From: Oscillospiraceae bacterium
GTDB taxonomy: Bacteria; Bacillota; Clostridia; Oscillospirales; Ruminococcaceae
Length of the DNA stretch: 5,616 nt
Direction: 5' to 3'
Assembly: GCA_017528675.1 (NCBI GenBank)
Contig: JAFXOO010000339.1
Coordinates: 1 to 5,616, forward strand
Shown: positions 1 through 5,406 of the stretch, piece after piece
How the letters are laid out: each line of letters begins with the position of its first letter
Numbering within the stretch: the first letter of the stretch is position 1
The notes under the pieces: generated by a model
What the model saw: the letters and a program-made list of their open reading frames with translations, nothing else
What the model was told of the DNA's origin: nothing
Databases searched by the model: none
Translations under genes and position numbers: made by a program

Positions 1-1
1 C

Positions 2-34
2 CGCACAGAGCTGGTGGTGCTGCCTTTAAAATGA
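2..34 (+). CDS. possible C-terminal end of an upstream gene (partial)
   Basis: In the second frame the first bases read RTELVVLPLK followed by TGA at 32-34. This hydrophobic, beta-strand-like tail would fit the end of a small globular protein. Because a SpoIIE-type phosphatase follows, an anti-sigma or anti-anti-sigma factor is an attractive guess. Ten residues cannot prove this, and the call rests only on an open frame that stops just before a strong promoter. Confidence 0.35.
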   Translation, partial: RTELVVLPLK

Positions 35-63
35 TTGACTTTCTGTCAGGAATCATGTATAAT
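35..63 (+). promoter_or_regulatory. sigma-A promoter of the SpoIIE-family phosphatase gene
   Basis: There is a TTGACT -35 box at 35-40, a spacer of exactly 17 bases and a perfect TATAAT -10 box at 58-63. Transcription would start near base 70 and leave a leader of about 42 nt. The promoter lies directly after the putative upstream stop codon, so the phosphatase gene can be transcribed independently. It also argues against starting translation at the ATG at 31, which lies upstream of the -35 box. Confidence 0.75.
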
Positions 64-111
64 AAACATAAGCAGCGCATCCGCTGTATCTTATCGAAAG
101 AAGGATGGTAC

Positions 112-2154
112 ATGGAGATACAATTAAAACGGCGACCCATTCAGAGAAAAATCCGGCATGATCTGCTGGTGATTACGCTGGTTTCCGTTCTGATTATGAC
201 ACTTGTCGTGGAATTCTGCTTTTTTACGCTTGCCCGGAGTCAGCGGGTGCAGATCACCGGAAAATTGCAGAGCGATCTTGTCAATATTACCGAAAACAAG
301 GCTGAAAACATCAATATTCTCCTGCAACAGTACCTCAGCTTTACCCAGGGCTGTGCCGAACATATCCACGAGATGTACAACCGGCCGACCGGGTTCCAGC
401 CACGCTTTGTGGACTGGGCAGACCCGAAGAATAATGACGTTTTCACCATGCAGAAAACGCTCCGGGATACGTCCGTTGATGACGATGCCCTGCTTCAGGA
501 GCAGCGGCTCCTGGGAAATCTTGAAAGCAGCTTTACGGCATTCCATCACTCGGACGGTGGAATTGTCACCATGTACTACCTTGCAACCGAAAGCGGCTTT
601 ATGCTGCATTACGATGCGGCTTCTGCCCTCAAAGCCGAAAGCCACTATTACGACTACTCCCAGAAGTCCTGGTACCGGGATGCCAGGGAGCAGGGGCACG
701 CCTTCTTCACCGATGTCTATGAGGATGGCTACGGCCGTGGCCTCACCATCACCTGTGCAGCGCCGTTCTATGATGCTGACCAGCAGTTTGCCGGTGTCGT
801 TGCAATGGATATTCTGGTCTCGGATGCATTCGATTCCCTGCTGAAAATCAATATGGAGAACACCGAAGCGCTGCTGGTGGACAATGACGGCAGACTGATT
901 TCCACAGAACAGATCGGCCTGAATTTCCGTGACGATCCGCTGCTTGATGAAAACACCTTCCGCAAGATCATGGACAGCAAAACGGACATTTCTCTGACCG
1001 ATAAGGGCTATTATTACGCATATGCGCCGATTAAAGCCACATCCTGGCATTATTGCCTGCGTATCAACGAGCACGAAATGCTCCAGGTCATGTACATCAT
1101 GAAGGCGGCTATCATTCTGATGAATATTCTGTTTGTCATTGTGGATATCATCATCATTGCCGTGATTATGGTCTACTCCAAAAAGAGTGCCCGGAAGCTG
1201 ACCATGCCGCTGATTGACCTCAGAAATGATGCCCAGAAAATCAGTGAAGGCGATTTCGACCACCACGCCATTGTGCATGATAACGATGAAATCGGAGATC
1301 TTGCAAAGGATTTCAACAGCATGGCGGCGTCGCTCAAGCAGTATATTGAAGATATCAAGAAGGTCACTGCCGAGAAGGAACGCATCGGCGCAGAGCTGAA
1401 TGTTGCTACCCAGATTCAGGCGGATATGCTGCCCAGGATTTTCCCTGCCTTTCCTGAACGGAATGAGTTTGACATCTATGCAACGATGGATCCGGCCAAG
1501 GAGGTCGGCGGTGATTTCTATGATTTCTTCCTGATTGACGAGAAGCATCTGGCGCTTGTCATGGCGGATGTCTCCGGAAAGGGCGTACCTGCGGCGCTGT
1601 TCATGGTCATTGCCAAAACGCTTATCAAAAACCGTGCGATTATGGGCAAGGGGACACCGTCCGAGATTCTGTACGATGTCAACAACCAGCTCTGCGAGGG
1701 CAACGATGCCGAGCTGTTTGTGACGGTGTGGCTTGCGATTCTTGACCTGGAGACCGGAAAGGGCATTGCAGCCAATGCAGGTCACGAAAACCCGGCAGTC
1801 CGCCGCAAGGACGGGACGTTTGAGCTGATTAAGAACCGGCACTCACCCGCTGTGGCAACGATGGAGAACATGAAGTTCCGGGAGCACGAATTCGAGCTGT
1901 TCCCTGGTGATACGTTATTTGTTTACACAGACGGCGTAGCTGAGGCAACCAATGCAGACAACAAGCTGTACGGCACGGACAGGATGGTTGAAGCACTTGA
2001 CGATCATGCCGGTGCTGCGCTCAAGGATATGCTGCAAGGCGTGCGGCAGAGCATTGATGCATTTGTCGGAGAAGCCCCGCAGTTCGATGATATCACCATG
2101 CTCGGCTTCCGGTATTTCGGTACCGGGGAATCAACTGAAGAAAGCGAAGCATAA
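112..2154 (+). CDS. SpoIIE-family PP2C serine phosphatase with dCache sensor and HAMP domain
   Basis: This 680-residue membrane receptor probably dephosphorylates a serine on an anti-anti-sigma (STAS) protein in response to an external signal, thereby controlling a partner-switching sigma or effector pathway. Visible parts, in order: a basic N-terminus; a TM segment at about 18-41; an extracellular dCache-like sensor at about 45-320, including the typical WYRDA stretch at 187-191 and FFTDVY at 198-203; a second TM segment at about 327-355; HAMP at about 356-411; a signalling helix to about 440; and the PP2C/SpoIIE domain at about 450-667. Metal-site motifs are intact: GGDFYD at 466-471, DVSGKG at 486-491, NAGH at 555-558, TDGVAEA at 606-612 and FDD at 658-660. 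The start at 112 is chosen because AGAAGGA (99-105) sits six bases before it. The open frame extends upstream to an ATG at 31, but that codon has no ribosome site and precedes the promoter. The phosphoprotein partner is not in the window. Confidence 0.92.
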   Translation: MEIQLKRRPIQRKIRHDLLVITLVSVLIMTLVVEFCFFTLARSQRVQITGKLQSDLVNITENKAENINILLQQYLSFTQGCAEHIHEMYNRPTGFQPRFVDWADPKNNDVFTMQKTLRDTSVDDDALLQEQRLLGNLESSFTAFHHSDGGIVTMYYLATESGFMLHYDAASALKAESHYYDYSQKSWYRDAREQGHAFFTDVYEDGYGRGLTITCAAPFYDADQQFAGVVAMDILVSDAFDSLLKINMENTEALLVDNDGRLISTEQIGLNFRDDPLLDENTFRKIMDSKTDISLTDKGYYYAYAPIKATSWHYCLRINEHEMLQVMYIMKAAIILMNILFVIVDIIIIAVIMVYSKKSARKLTMPLIDLRNDAQKISEGDFDHHAIVHDNDEIGDLAKDFNSMAASLKQYIEDIKKVTAEKERIGAELNVATQIQADMLPRIFPAFPERNEFDIYATMDPAKEVGGDFYDFFLIDEKHLALVMADVSGKGVPAALFMVIAKTLIKNRAIMGKGTPSEILYDVNNQLCEGNDAELFVTVWLAILDLETGKGIAANAGHENPAVRRKDGTFELIKNRHSPAVATMENMKFREHEFELFPGDTLFVYTDGVAEATNADNKLYGTDRMVEALDDHAGAALKDMLQGVRQSIDAFVGEAPQFDDITMLGFRYFGTGESTEESEA

Positions 2155-2197
2155 GAATTTCGCTCACGCTTTCAGGAATGGCTTTTTGACAGACAGA

Positions 2198-2231
2198 AAT
2201 CCCCCTCCCGCACGCAGCCGGGAGGGGGATT
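2198..2231. terminator. bidirectional hairpin terminator between convergent genes
   Basis: A perfect 13-bp GC-rich stem (2198-2210 with 2219-2231) closes an 8-base loop. It lies 43 bases after the phosphatase stop and 23 bases after the stop of the HlyD-like gene on the other strand. The tail is T-rich on both sides (TTCTTCT on +, TTTCTGTCTGT on -) but neither is a long uninterrupted T tract, so efficiency is uncertain. Its placement between two converging genes makes a shared terminator the simplest reading. Confidence 0.8.
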
Positions 2232-2254
2232 CTTCTGCATGTTACCGCATGACA

Positions 2255-4177
2255 TTACTGTGCGTTGTCCTGCTTCACGCTCATCTTTTCCTTCAGGAAC
2301 GGAATAATCATGGTGATCGGGGCCTTCTTCTCGGTCACAACATCCATCTGCACGATGGTGCCTTCCGGAATCTCCACACTGGCGCCCTTCTTGCTCGACC
2401 ACTTGTAGCCGCTCTTGGTGTTCGGATCCGGTGTCAGCTCGCAGACCACCTTGACCACCGGGCCGCTCTGCTGGAAGGTCTGTACCATCGCCGCATCTCC
2501 GAGCTGGTTCATCATCTCCTCCGAGGAGCTTACAAAGCTCGACACGGAGATGACTGTGCCGTCCATATGCCCATATTCCTGACGATTTACCGTTGTCGGA
2601 TAGATCACTGCCTGCATGCCCGGCTTCAGCTTTCTGCCCTGCGTTACCGGCGCATAGCAGATGATGACCTCGTTCTTCTCGTCGTTCGAGGATACATGGC
2701 AGATCGTGCTGCCGGCCTGCACCGCATTGCCCTTCACCACATTCAGACCTGCTACAAATCCGTCAATCTTCGCCGTTACCGTGCACTTGTCAAGCGCCTT
2801 CTCCTGGTTGATGATCTCACGGTCTACCTGGTCAAGAATGCTTGCCTTCGTGCTGATGAACTGCGACTTCAGCAGGGCATTCTGGTTGTCCAGCACATCC
2901 TCTGCTGCCTTCACCTGCGTTGCAAGCTGGAGCACCGTGTCCTCCAGACTCCGGCGGGCTGCAATCTCGGTCTGGTAGTTCTGCAATGCGATATTGTACG
3001 CATTTCCGAGCTTTGATGCCGTTCCTTGCATCTCGGTCTGGAGCGCCATTGCCTTCAGATACTCGTCCTCAGCGGAATTGTACGCCCGCTGCGCATCCTG
3101 GAGCTTGCTGTTCCAGTCATTCAGGCTGCCCGATGCGGCATCCGACTGCGCTGCATTCTGCAACAGCGCCTCGCTCACGGAGCCGAGCTGCTGCTGGTAG
3201 GCTTCCATCTGGCTCTGGATCACCTGATACTGGCGGACGCCCTCGTTGTAGCGCATCTGGCAGTCATTGTACTGTGCAGATGCCTCGTTGTAGGCAAGCT
3301 GTGCCGCTGCGATGGCATCGGCATCCGTTGCGGAGGCAAGCTGTGCCTGCGCCTCATTCTGCGCATTCATCGCCGCTTCCATGCCGGCGCTGGCCTCCTG
3401 CACCGCTGCGCCCACCGCATTGGCCTCCTCGTTGAGCTGGGAGAGTGCTGCTTCAAGCTGGCTTTTCTGCTCCTGGAGCTTGCGGTCGGTGCTCTCCGAT
3501 TGCAGCAGCGAATTCTTGGCACTCTCGTAATAGGACTTGTTCGTGGCAAGCTCCTGCTGTGCCTTCTGGTAGGCAAGCTGCTGGCCGCTCATGTCCTTGG
3601 CATCCATCTTGTCGAGGTACTCCTCACGGGCCTTCTCGTACTCAGCCTGCGCAGTTTCGACCTTTTTCTCCTGCTTTTCCAGCTCCTCACGGCGGCTTTC
3701 AAGCATCGCACGGGTCTGGACAAGGTTGGAATCTGCCACAGAGCGCTGACCTTTCAGCTCAATCAGCGACTTATTGTCTGCTGTCACGACATCGTCATCC
3801 GAGTCGAACGTCACCGCATCAATCGCTTCCCTGCGCTCTTGCAGGTCTTTGAGCTGATCCTCGATTGCCGCTGTATCAAACCGCATGAGCTCCTGCCCCT
3901 GGCTGACCGGGTCGCCCTCCTTGACGTACACATCGTCCACGATGCCGCTCTGCTCGGCCACAATCGTGCCCAGCCCGCTTGCATCCATGTAGATGCCGCT
4001 CGTGTTGACATTGATCGGCAAACGTCCTAAAATCGACCATACCAGCGCTACTGCCACGACGACTCCGCCTCCGATGGCGGCAATCCAGAAGCTCGGTGAG
4101 ATGATGGTCACCGTCTTGTCAAGCTGCTCCGGCGAGCTCAGCTTATCCAGCGCTGCTTTTCTGTAAATATTTGCCAT
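2255..4177 (-). CDS. HlyD-like membrane fusion protein, NHLM bacteriocin-system secretion protein type
   Basis: This 640-residue periplasmic-adaptor-like protein would link an ABC exporter to the outside for peptide export. The N-terminus (YRKAALDKLSSPEQLD, residues 5-20) and the single TM at about 31-50 match the pattern I associate with the NHLM (nitrile-hydratase-leader microcin) HlyD subfamily. A split lipoyl-like domain follows: its first half is at about 58-100 (GIVDDVYVKEGDPV at 78-91) and its second at about 465-495 (KIDGFVAGLNVVKG at 470-483). A beta-barrel region runs from about 500 to 630. Between the lipoyl halves lies a very long Ala/Gln/Glu-rich coiled coil (about 101-465), much longer than is usual for HlyD proteins. 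The start at 4177 is supported by AAAGGGAAG six bases upstream; the frame is open 21 codons further but without a better site. It has its own promoter and a terminator just downstream, so it appears monocistronic. No ABC transporter or peptidase gene is adjacent in the window. The HlyD family is near certain; the NHLM subtype is from recalled family features. Confidence 0.88.
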   Translation of the reverse strand: MANIYRKAALDKLSSPEQLDKTVTIISPSFWIAAIGGGVVVAVALVWSILGRLPINVNTSGIYMDASGLGTIVAEQSGIVDDVYVKEGDPVSQGQELMRFDTAAIEDQLKDLQERREAIDAVTFDSDDDVVTADNKSLIELKGQRSVADSNLVQTRAMLESRREELEKQEKKVETAQAEYEKAREEYLDKMDAKDMSGQQLAYQKAQQELATNKSYYESAKNSLLQSESTDRKLQEQKSQLEAALSQLNEEANAVGAAVQEASAGMEAAMNAQNEAQAQLASATDADAIAAAQLAYNEASAQYNDCQMRYNEGVRQYQVIQSQMEAYQQQLGSVSEALLQNAAQSDAASGSLNDWNSKLQDAQRAYNSAEDEYLKAMALQTEMQGTASKLGNAYNIALQNYQTEIAARRSLEDTVLQLATQVKAAEDVLDNQNALLKSQFISTKASILDQVDREIINQEKALDKCTVTAKIDGFVAGLNVVKGNAVQAGSTICHVSSNDEKNEVIICYAPVTQGRKLKPGMQAVIYPTTVNRQEYGHMDGTVISVSSFVSSSEEMMNQLGDAAMVQTFQQSGPVVKVVCELTPDPNTKSGYKWSSKKGASVEIPEGTIVQMDVVTEKKAPITMIIPFLKEKMSVKQDNAQ

Positions 4178-4238
4178 AGTTCTTCCCTTTCTCTCCGCAT
4201 AGGATTGCAAGTCTCTGCATGGTTTGCAAGATATCACC

Positions 4239-4350
4239 AAGGAAGCGCTGATTTATCTGTAAATCAGCAATGGGGCGTGGGGCGAAGCTCCACAAATCCC
4301 CCGTTACTATCCCCGAAGCACTGCGTCGGCAACTTTATCAGTGCCTTCTT
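4239..4350 (-). other. structured 5' leader of the HlyD-like gene, or small palindromic repeat element
   Basis: Three inverted repeats fill this stretch: GCACTG at 4318-4323 with CAGTGC at 4339-4344; GTGGGGC at 4277-4283 with GCTCCAC at 4287-4293 (one wobble pair); and a perfect 9-bp stem at 4247-4255/4260-4268 with a 4-base loop. The outer ends are also roughly inverted copies of each other (AAGG..GCGCTGAT on the left against AAGGCACTGAT read inwards from the right), so two alternative folds are possible. The block begins where the HlyD transcript should start. I do not recognise a known riboswitch. The alternative is a non-autonomous MITE-like insertion, but I see no clear target-site duplication. 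Confidence 0.5.
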
Positions 4351-4356
4351 AACATC

Positions 4357-4385
4357 ATTATATCAGCTTTTACTTTAGAAGTCAA
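4357..4385 (-). promoter_or_regulatory. sigma-A promoter of the HlyD-like gene
   Basis: On the minus strand, TTGACT (4385-4380) is followed after exactly 17 bases by TATAAT (4362-4357), preceded by TGA, which makes an extended -10. The start would fall near 4350, leaving an untranslated leader of about 170 nt before the ATG at 4177. This near-consensus promoter lies downstream of the terminator of the peptide gene, so the adaptor is expressed independently of it. Confidence 0.8.
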
Positions 4386-4446
4386 GCGGATGCTGCAAAC
4401 AAAACAGGTGATATTTGGGCGATTGAAGTGTGGAGAAAACAAATCA

Positions 4447-4476
4447 CTGCCGCTCCGGCTCGCTCGTCAGCGGCAG
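4447..4476 (-). terminator. possible second terminator hairpin downstream of the peptide gene
   Basis: A perfect 8-bp inverted repeat (CTGCCGCT and AGCGGCAG) with a 14-base loop is followed on the minus strand by TGATTTGTTTTC. It lies just after the stronger hairpin at 4486-4519 and could act as a back-up terminator. The T tract is interrupted and starts a few bases late, so this is tentative. Confidence 0.35.
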
Positions 4477-4485
4477 ATGCTGTGG

Positions 4486-4519
4486 AAAAAGCCCCTCACC
4501 CGCTGGGGGGAGGGGCTTT
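4486..4519 (-). terminator. Rho-independent terminator of the Nif11-like peptide gene
   Basis: On the minus strand a 10-bp stem (4519-4510 with 4497-4488), extended by three further C:G pairs across one mismatch, closes a 4-base loop and runs directly into five T residues (4490-4486). It lies 114 bases after the stop codon of the peptide gene and upstream of the HlyD promoter, so it should separate the two transcription units or let only a fraction read through. Confidence 0.85.
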
Positions 4520-4633
4520 GGCCGTGTCACGCACGATGCGTCAGCACCGGAAAAGGGCTTATCAACAAGCTGCGCCCGGACTGATTCCGGACGTTCTGTG
4601 ATAACGTGCCGCATTCACGCTCCGGGGAGCAGC
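4520..4633 (-). other. 3' untranslated region of the peptide transcript
   Basis: No coding frame with a ribosome site is seen here. It contains two short inverted repeats: CCGGA/TCCGG around 4577-4591 with a 5-base loop, and ACGTT (4591-4595) with AACGT (4603-4607). Both are short and could be chance; they might protect the 3' end of the short, probably abundant peptide mRNA. Confidence 0.35.
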
Positions 4634-4975
4634 TCACCAGCTCCGGATCGCTGACTGCTGTACGGCAGTCATATCGTCGGCCACCTCACATGCCGTGATG
4701 CCGATGCCCAGCAGTTCGCCTGTGCTGCACCCGTTCAGGATGACATACGGCTCCTCGTAGCAGCACCAGGATTCCCGGAGCTTGTCAATCGTAATTTCGC
4801 CGGTCAGAAAGAGATCCACAATCTCCCCGACCTGAAGAATTTCCTCGGTCGTCAGGGAAATACCACGCTCATCGAGCAGATTCTGTACTTCTTCCGCAGT
4901 TTCCGCATACAGCAGTTCCCGGACGAAAGCATCGTCTGCAAAGACCATCTGTAGGGTTGCATTCAGTTTTGTCAT
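4634..4975 (-). CDS. Nif11-like leader peptide; candidate ribosomal peptide (RiPP) precursor
   Basis: This is a 113-residue protein. The first ~52 residues fit the Nif11-type leader pattern: a hydrophobic helix with FADDAFVRELL (12-22), then ETAEEVQNLLDERGISLTTEEI (25-46, the helix-turn-Gly-helix part). There is no cysteine in the first 70 residues. The C-terminal part carries all four (Cys71, Cys72, Cys83, Cys96) in a Gly/Ser/Thr-containing region, as expected if a core peptide is modified there. No classical GG cleavage site is seen; TGE at 58-60 is a weak candidate. The start at 4975 is chosen because a perfect AAGGAGG (4990-4984) lies eight bases upstream; the frame is open 33 codons further, but that extension would overlap the promoter and leader. 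It has its own promoter and terminator. A nearby NHLM-type HlyD protein supports an exported peptide. No modifying enzyme is in the window, so the class of peptide is unknown. A Nif11-domain protein with a non-precursor role remains possible. Confidence 0.72.
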   Translation of the reverse strand: MTKLNATLQMVFADDAFVRELLYAETAEEVQNLLDERGISLTTEEILQVGEIVDLFLTGEITIDKLRESWCCYEEPYVILNGCSTGELLGIGITACEVADDMTAVQQSAIRSW

Positions 4976-5050
4976 CGCTTTCGCCTCCTTCTGGATTTCT
5001 GCTTCTTTCACACATCGTCTGTTCCGCCGGATTCCGGAGTTTCTGTTCTC

Positions 5051-5079
5051 ATTATAACAGGTTTGCTGCTGCAAGTCAA
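5051..5079 (-). promoter_or_regulatory. strong sigma-A promoter of the Nif11-like peptide gene
   Basis: On the minus strand TTGACT (5079-5074), a 17-base spacer and TATAAT (5056-5051) are present, with TG one base before the -10 (extended -10). Transcription should start near 5044, giving a leader of about 70 nt to the ATG at 4975. The match is close to consensus, which suits a highly expressed precursor peptide. Confidence 0.82.
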
Positions 5080-5082
5080 TCC

Positions 5083-5102
5083 CCCGTTTCCGGGAAAACG
5101 GG
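5083..5102. repeat. short hairpin just upstream of the peptide promoter
   Basis: CCCGTTT (5083-5089) and AAACGGG (5096-5102) form a perfect 7-bp inverted repeat with a 6-base spacer. It ends four bases upstream of the -35 box of the peptide promoter, a position that suits an activator or repressor site. The right arm overlaps the first of three CGGGTGA direct repeats. Function is inferred from position only. Confidence 0.4.
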
Positions 5103-5187
5103 TGATTTTCGCAGGATACCGCTCCGGGTGATGAACGGGTGACGGTTTTACAGAAAAAAGCGGTAGTTCTATGTTTGCGTTTTTATG

Positions 5188-5249
5188 CGTATCTGTGCGG
5201 AATGTACAAATTGCATATTTGCCTGAGGATAAATTTGTGCATTCATACG
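5188..5249. repeat. long imperfect inverted repeat in the divergent region
   Basis: A 13-base arm at 5200-5212 (GAATGTACAAATT) pairs with 5232-5244 (AATTTGTGCATTC) with a single T:G exception. After a 7-base bulge a further 5-bp stem forms (5188-5192 with 5245-5249). The central loop is 19 bases. It lies about 28 bases upstream of the -35 of the condensation-domain gene promoter, so it would not be in that transcript; a binding site for a dimeric regulator is the more natural reading. If an unseen promoter lies upstream, it could also be an RNA hairpin. Confidence 0.5.
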
Positions 5250-5276
5250 TTTTTGCGGAGATTCGGAAAACATCTG

Positions 5277-5305
5277 ATGACTTGCAGTCGGATTTCTGGT
5301 ATAAT
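5277..5305 (+). promoter_or_regulatory. promoter of the condensation-domain gene
   Basis: A perfect extended -10 (TGGTATAAT, 5297-5305) lies 17 bases after ATGACT (5277-5282), a four-of-six match to the -35 consensus. The start would be near 5312, with a leader of about 95 nt. The weaker -35 compared with the other three promoters here suggests dependence on an activator, which is inference. Confidence 0.72.
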
Positions 5306-5321
5306 ATAGTATGTATAAATG

Positions 5322-5340
5322 TGTGCAGACTCTCTGCACA
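5322..5340 (+). other. hairpin at the 5' end of the condensation-domain mRNA
   Basis: TGTGCAG (5322-5328) and CTGCACA (5334-5340) form a perfect 7-bp stem with a 5-base loop, starting about ten bases after the predicted transcription start. No T tract follows, so it is not a terminator. A second small stem, CTGCG/CGCAG, sits at 5361-5375. Such structures may stabilise the message or affect translation; no known riboswitch is recognised. Confidence 0.4.
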
Positions 5341-5406
5341 ACAGCCCTCTGCGTACTTCCCTGCGCATACCGCAGCAGCTTAACATATGGAAAGGAAAGC
5401 GATATC

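Larger units (their letters stand above)
4976..5406. other. divergent intergenic regulatory region
   Basis: These ~430 bases separate the peptide gene (-) from the condensation-domain gene (+). I see no credible gene in them; the open frames on either strand lack ribosome sites and family resemblance. They hold two divergent promoters (5051-5079 on -, 5277-5305 on +), a long imperfect dyad at 5188-5249, a 7-bp hairpin at 5083-5102, an inverted pair TACCGCT (5117-5123)/AGCGGTA (5159-5165), and three copies of CGGGTGA at 5099, 5125 and 5136. The middle (5165-5280) is visibly AT-richer than the flanking genes. Confidence 0.65.

Noticed and set aside
124..1842. 572-residue open frame on the minus strand opposite the phosphatase gene
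   Set aside because: It is the mirror of a gene with intact domains and catalytic motifs on the plus strand. It has no recognisable family, promoter or ribosome site, and arises from GC-rich codon bias.
1952..3016. 354-residue plus-strand frame running from the phosphatase gene into the convergent gene
   Set aside because: It spans the end of one real gene, the terminator hairpin and the antisense of another; low-complexity and without a ribosome site.
3026..4030. 334-residue plus-strand frame opposite the HlyD-like gene
   Set aside because: Leucine/histidine/arginine-rich composition is what the reverse of an Ala/Gln/Glu-rich coiled coil gives. There is no start signal and no domain.
4239..4350. 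Known riboswitch (for example c-di-GMP, SAM, TPP or T-box) before the adaptor gene
   Set aside because: None of the conserved cores of these classes can be found; only the inverted repeats are supported.
4270..4584. 104-residue plus-strand frame in the gap between the adaptor and peptide genes
   Set aside because: It runs through the structured leader, the minus-strand promoter and the terminator, has no ribosome site before its ATG, and resembles no family.
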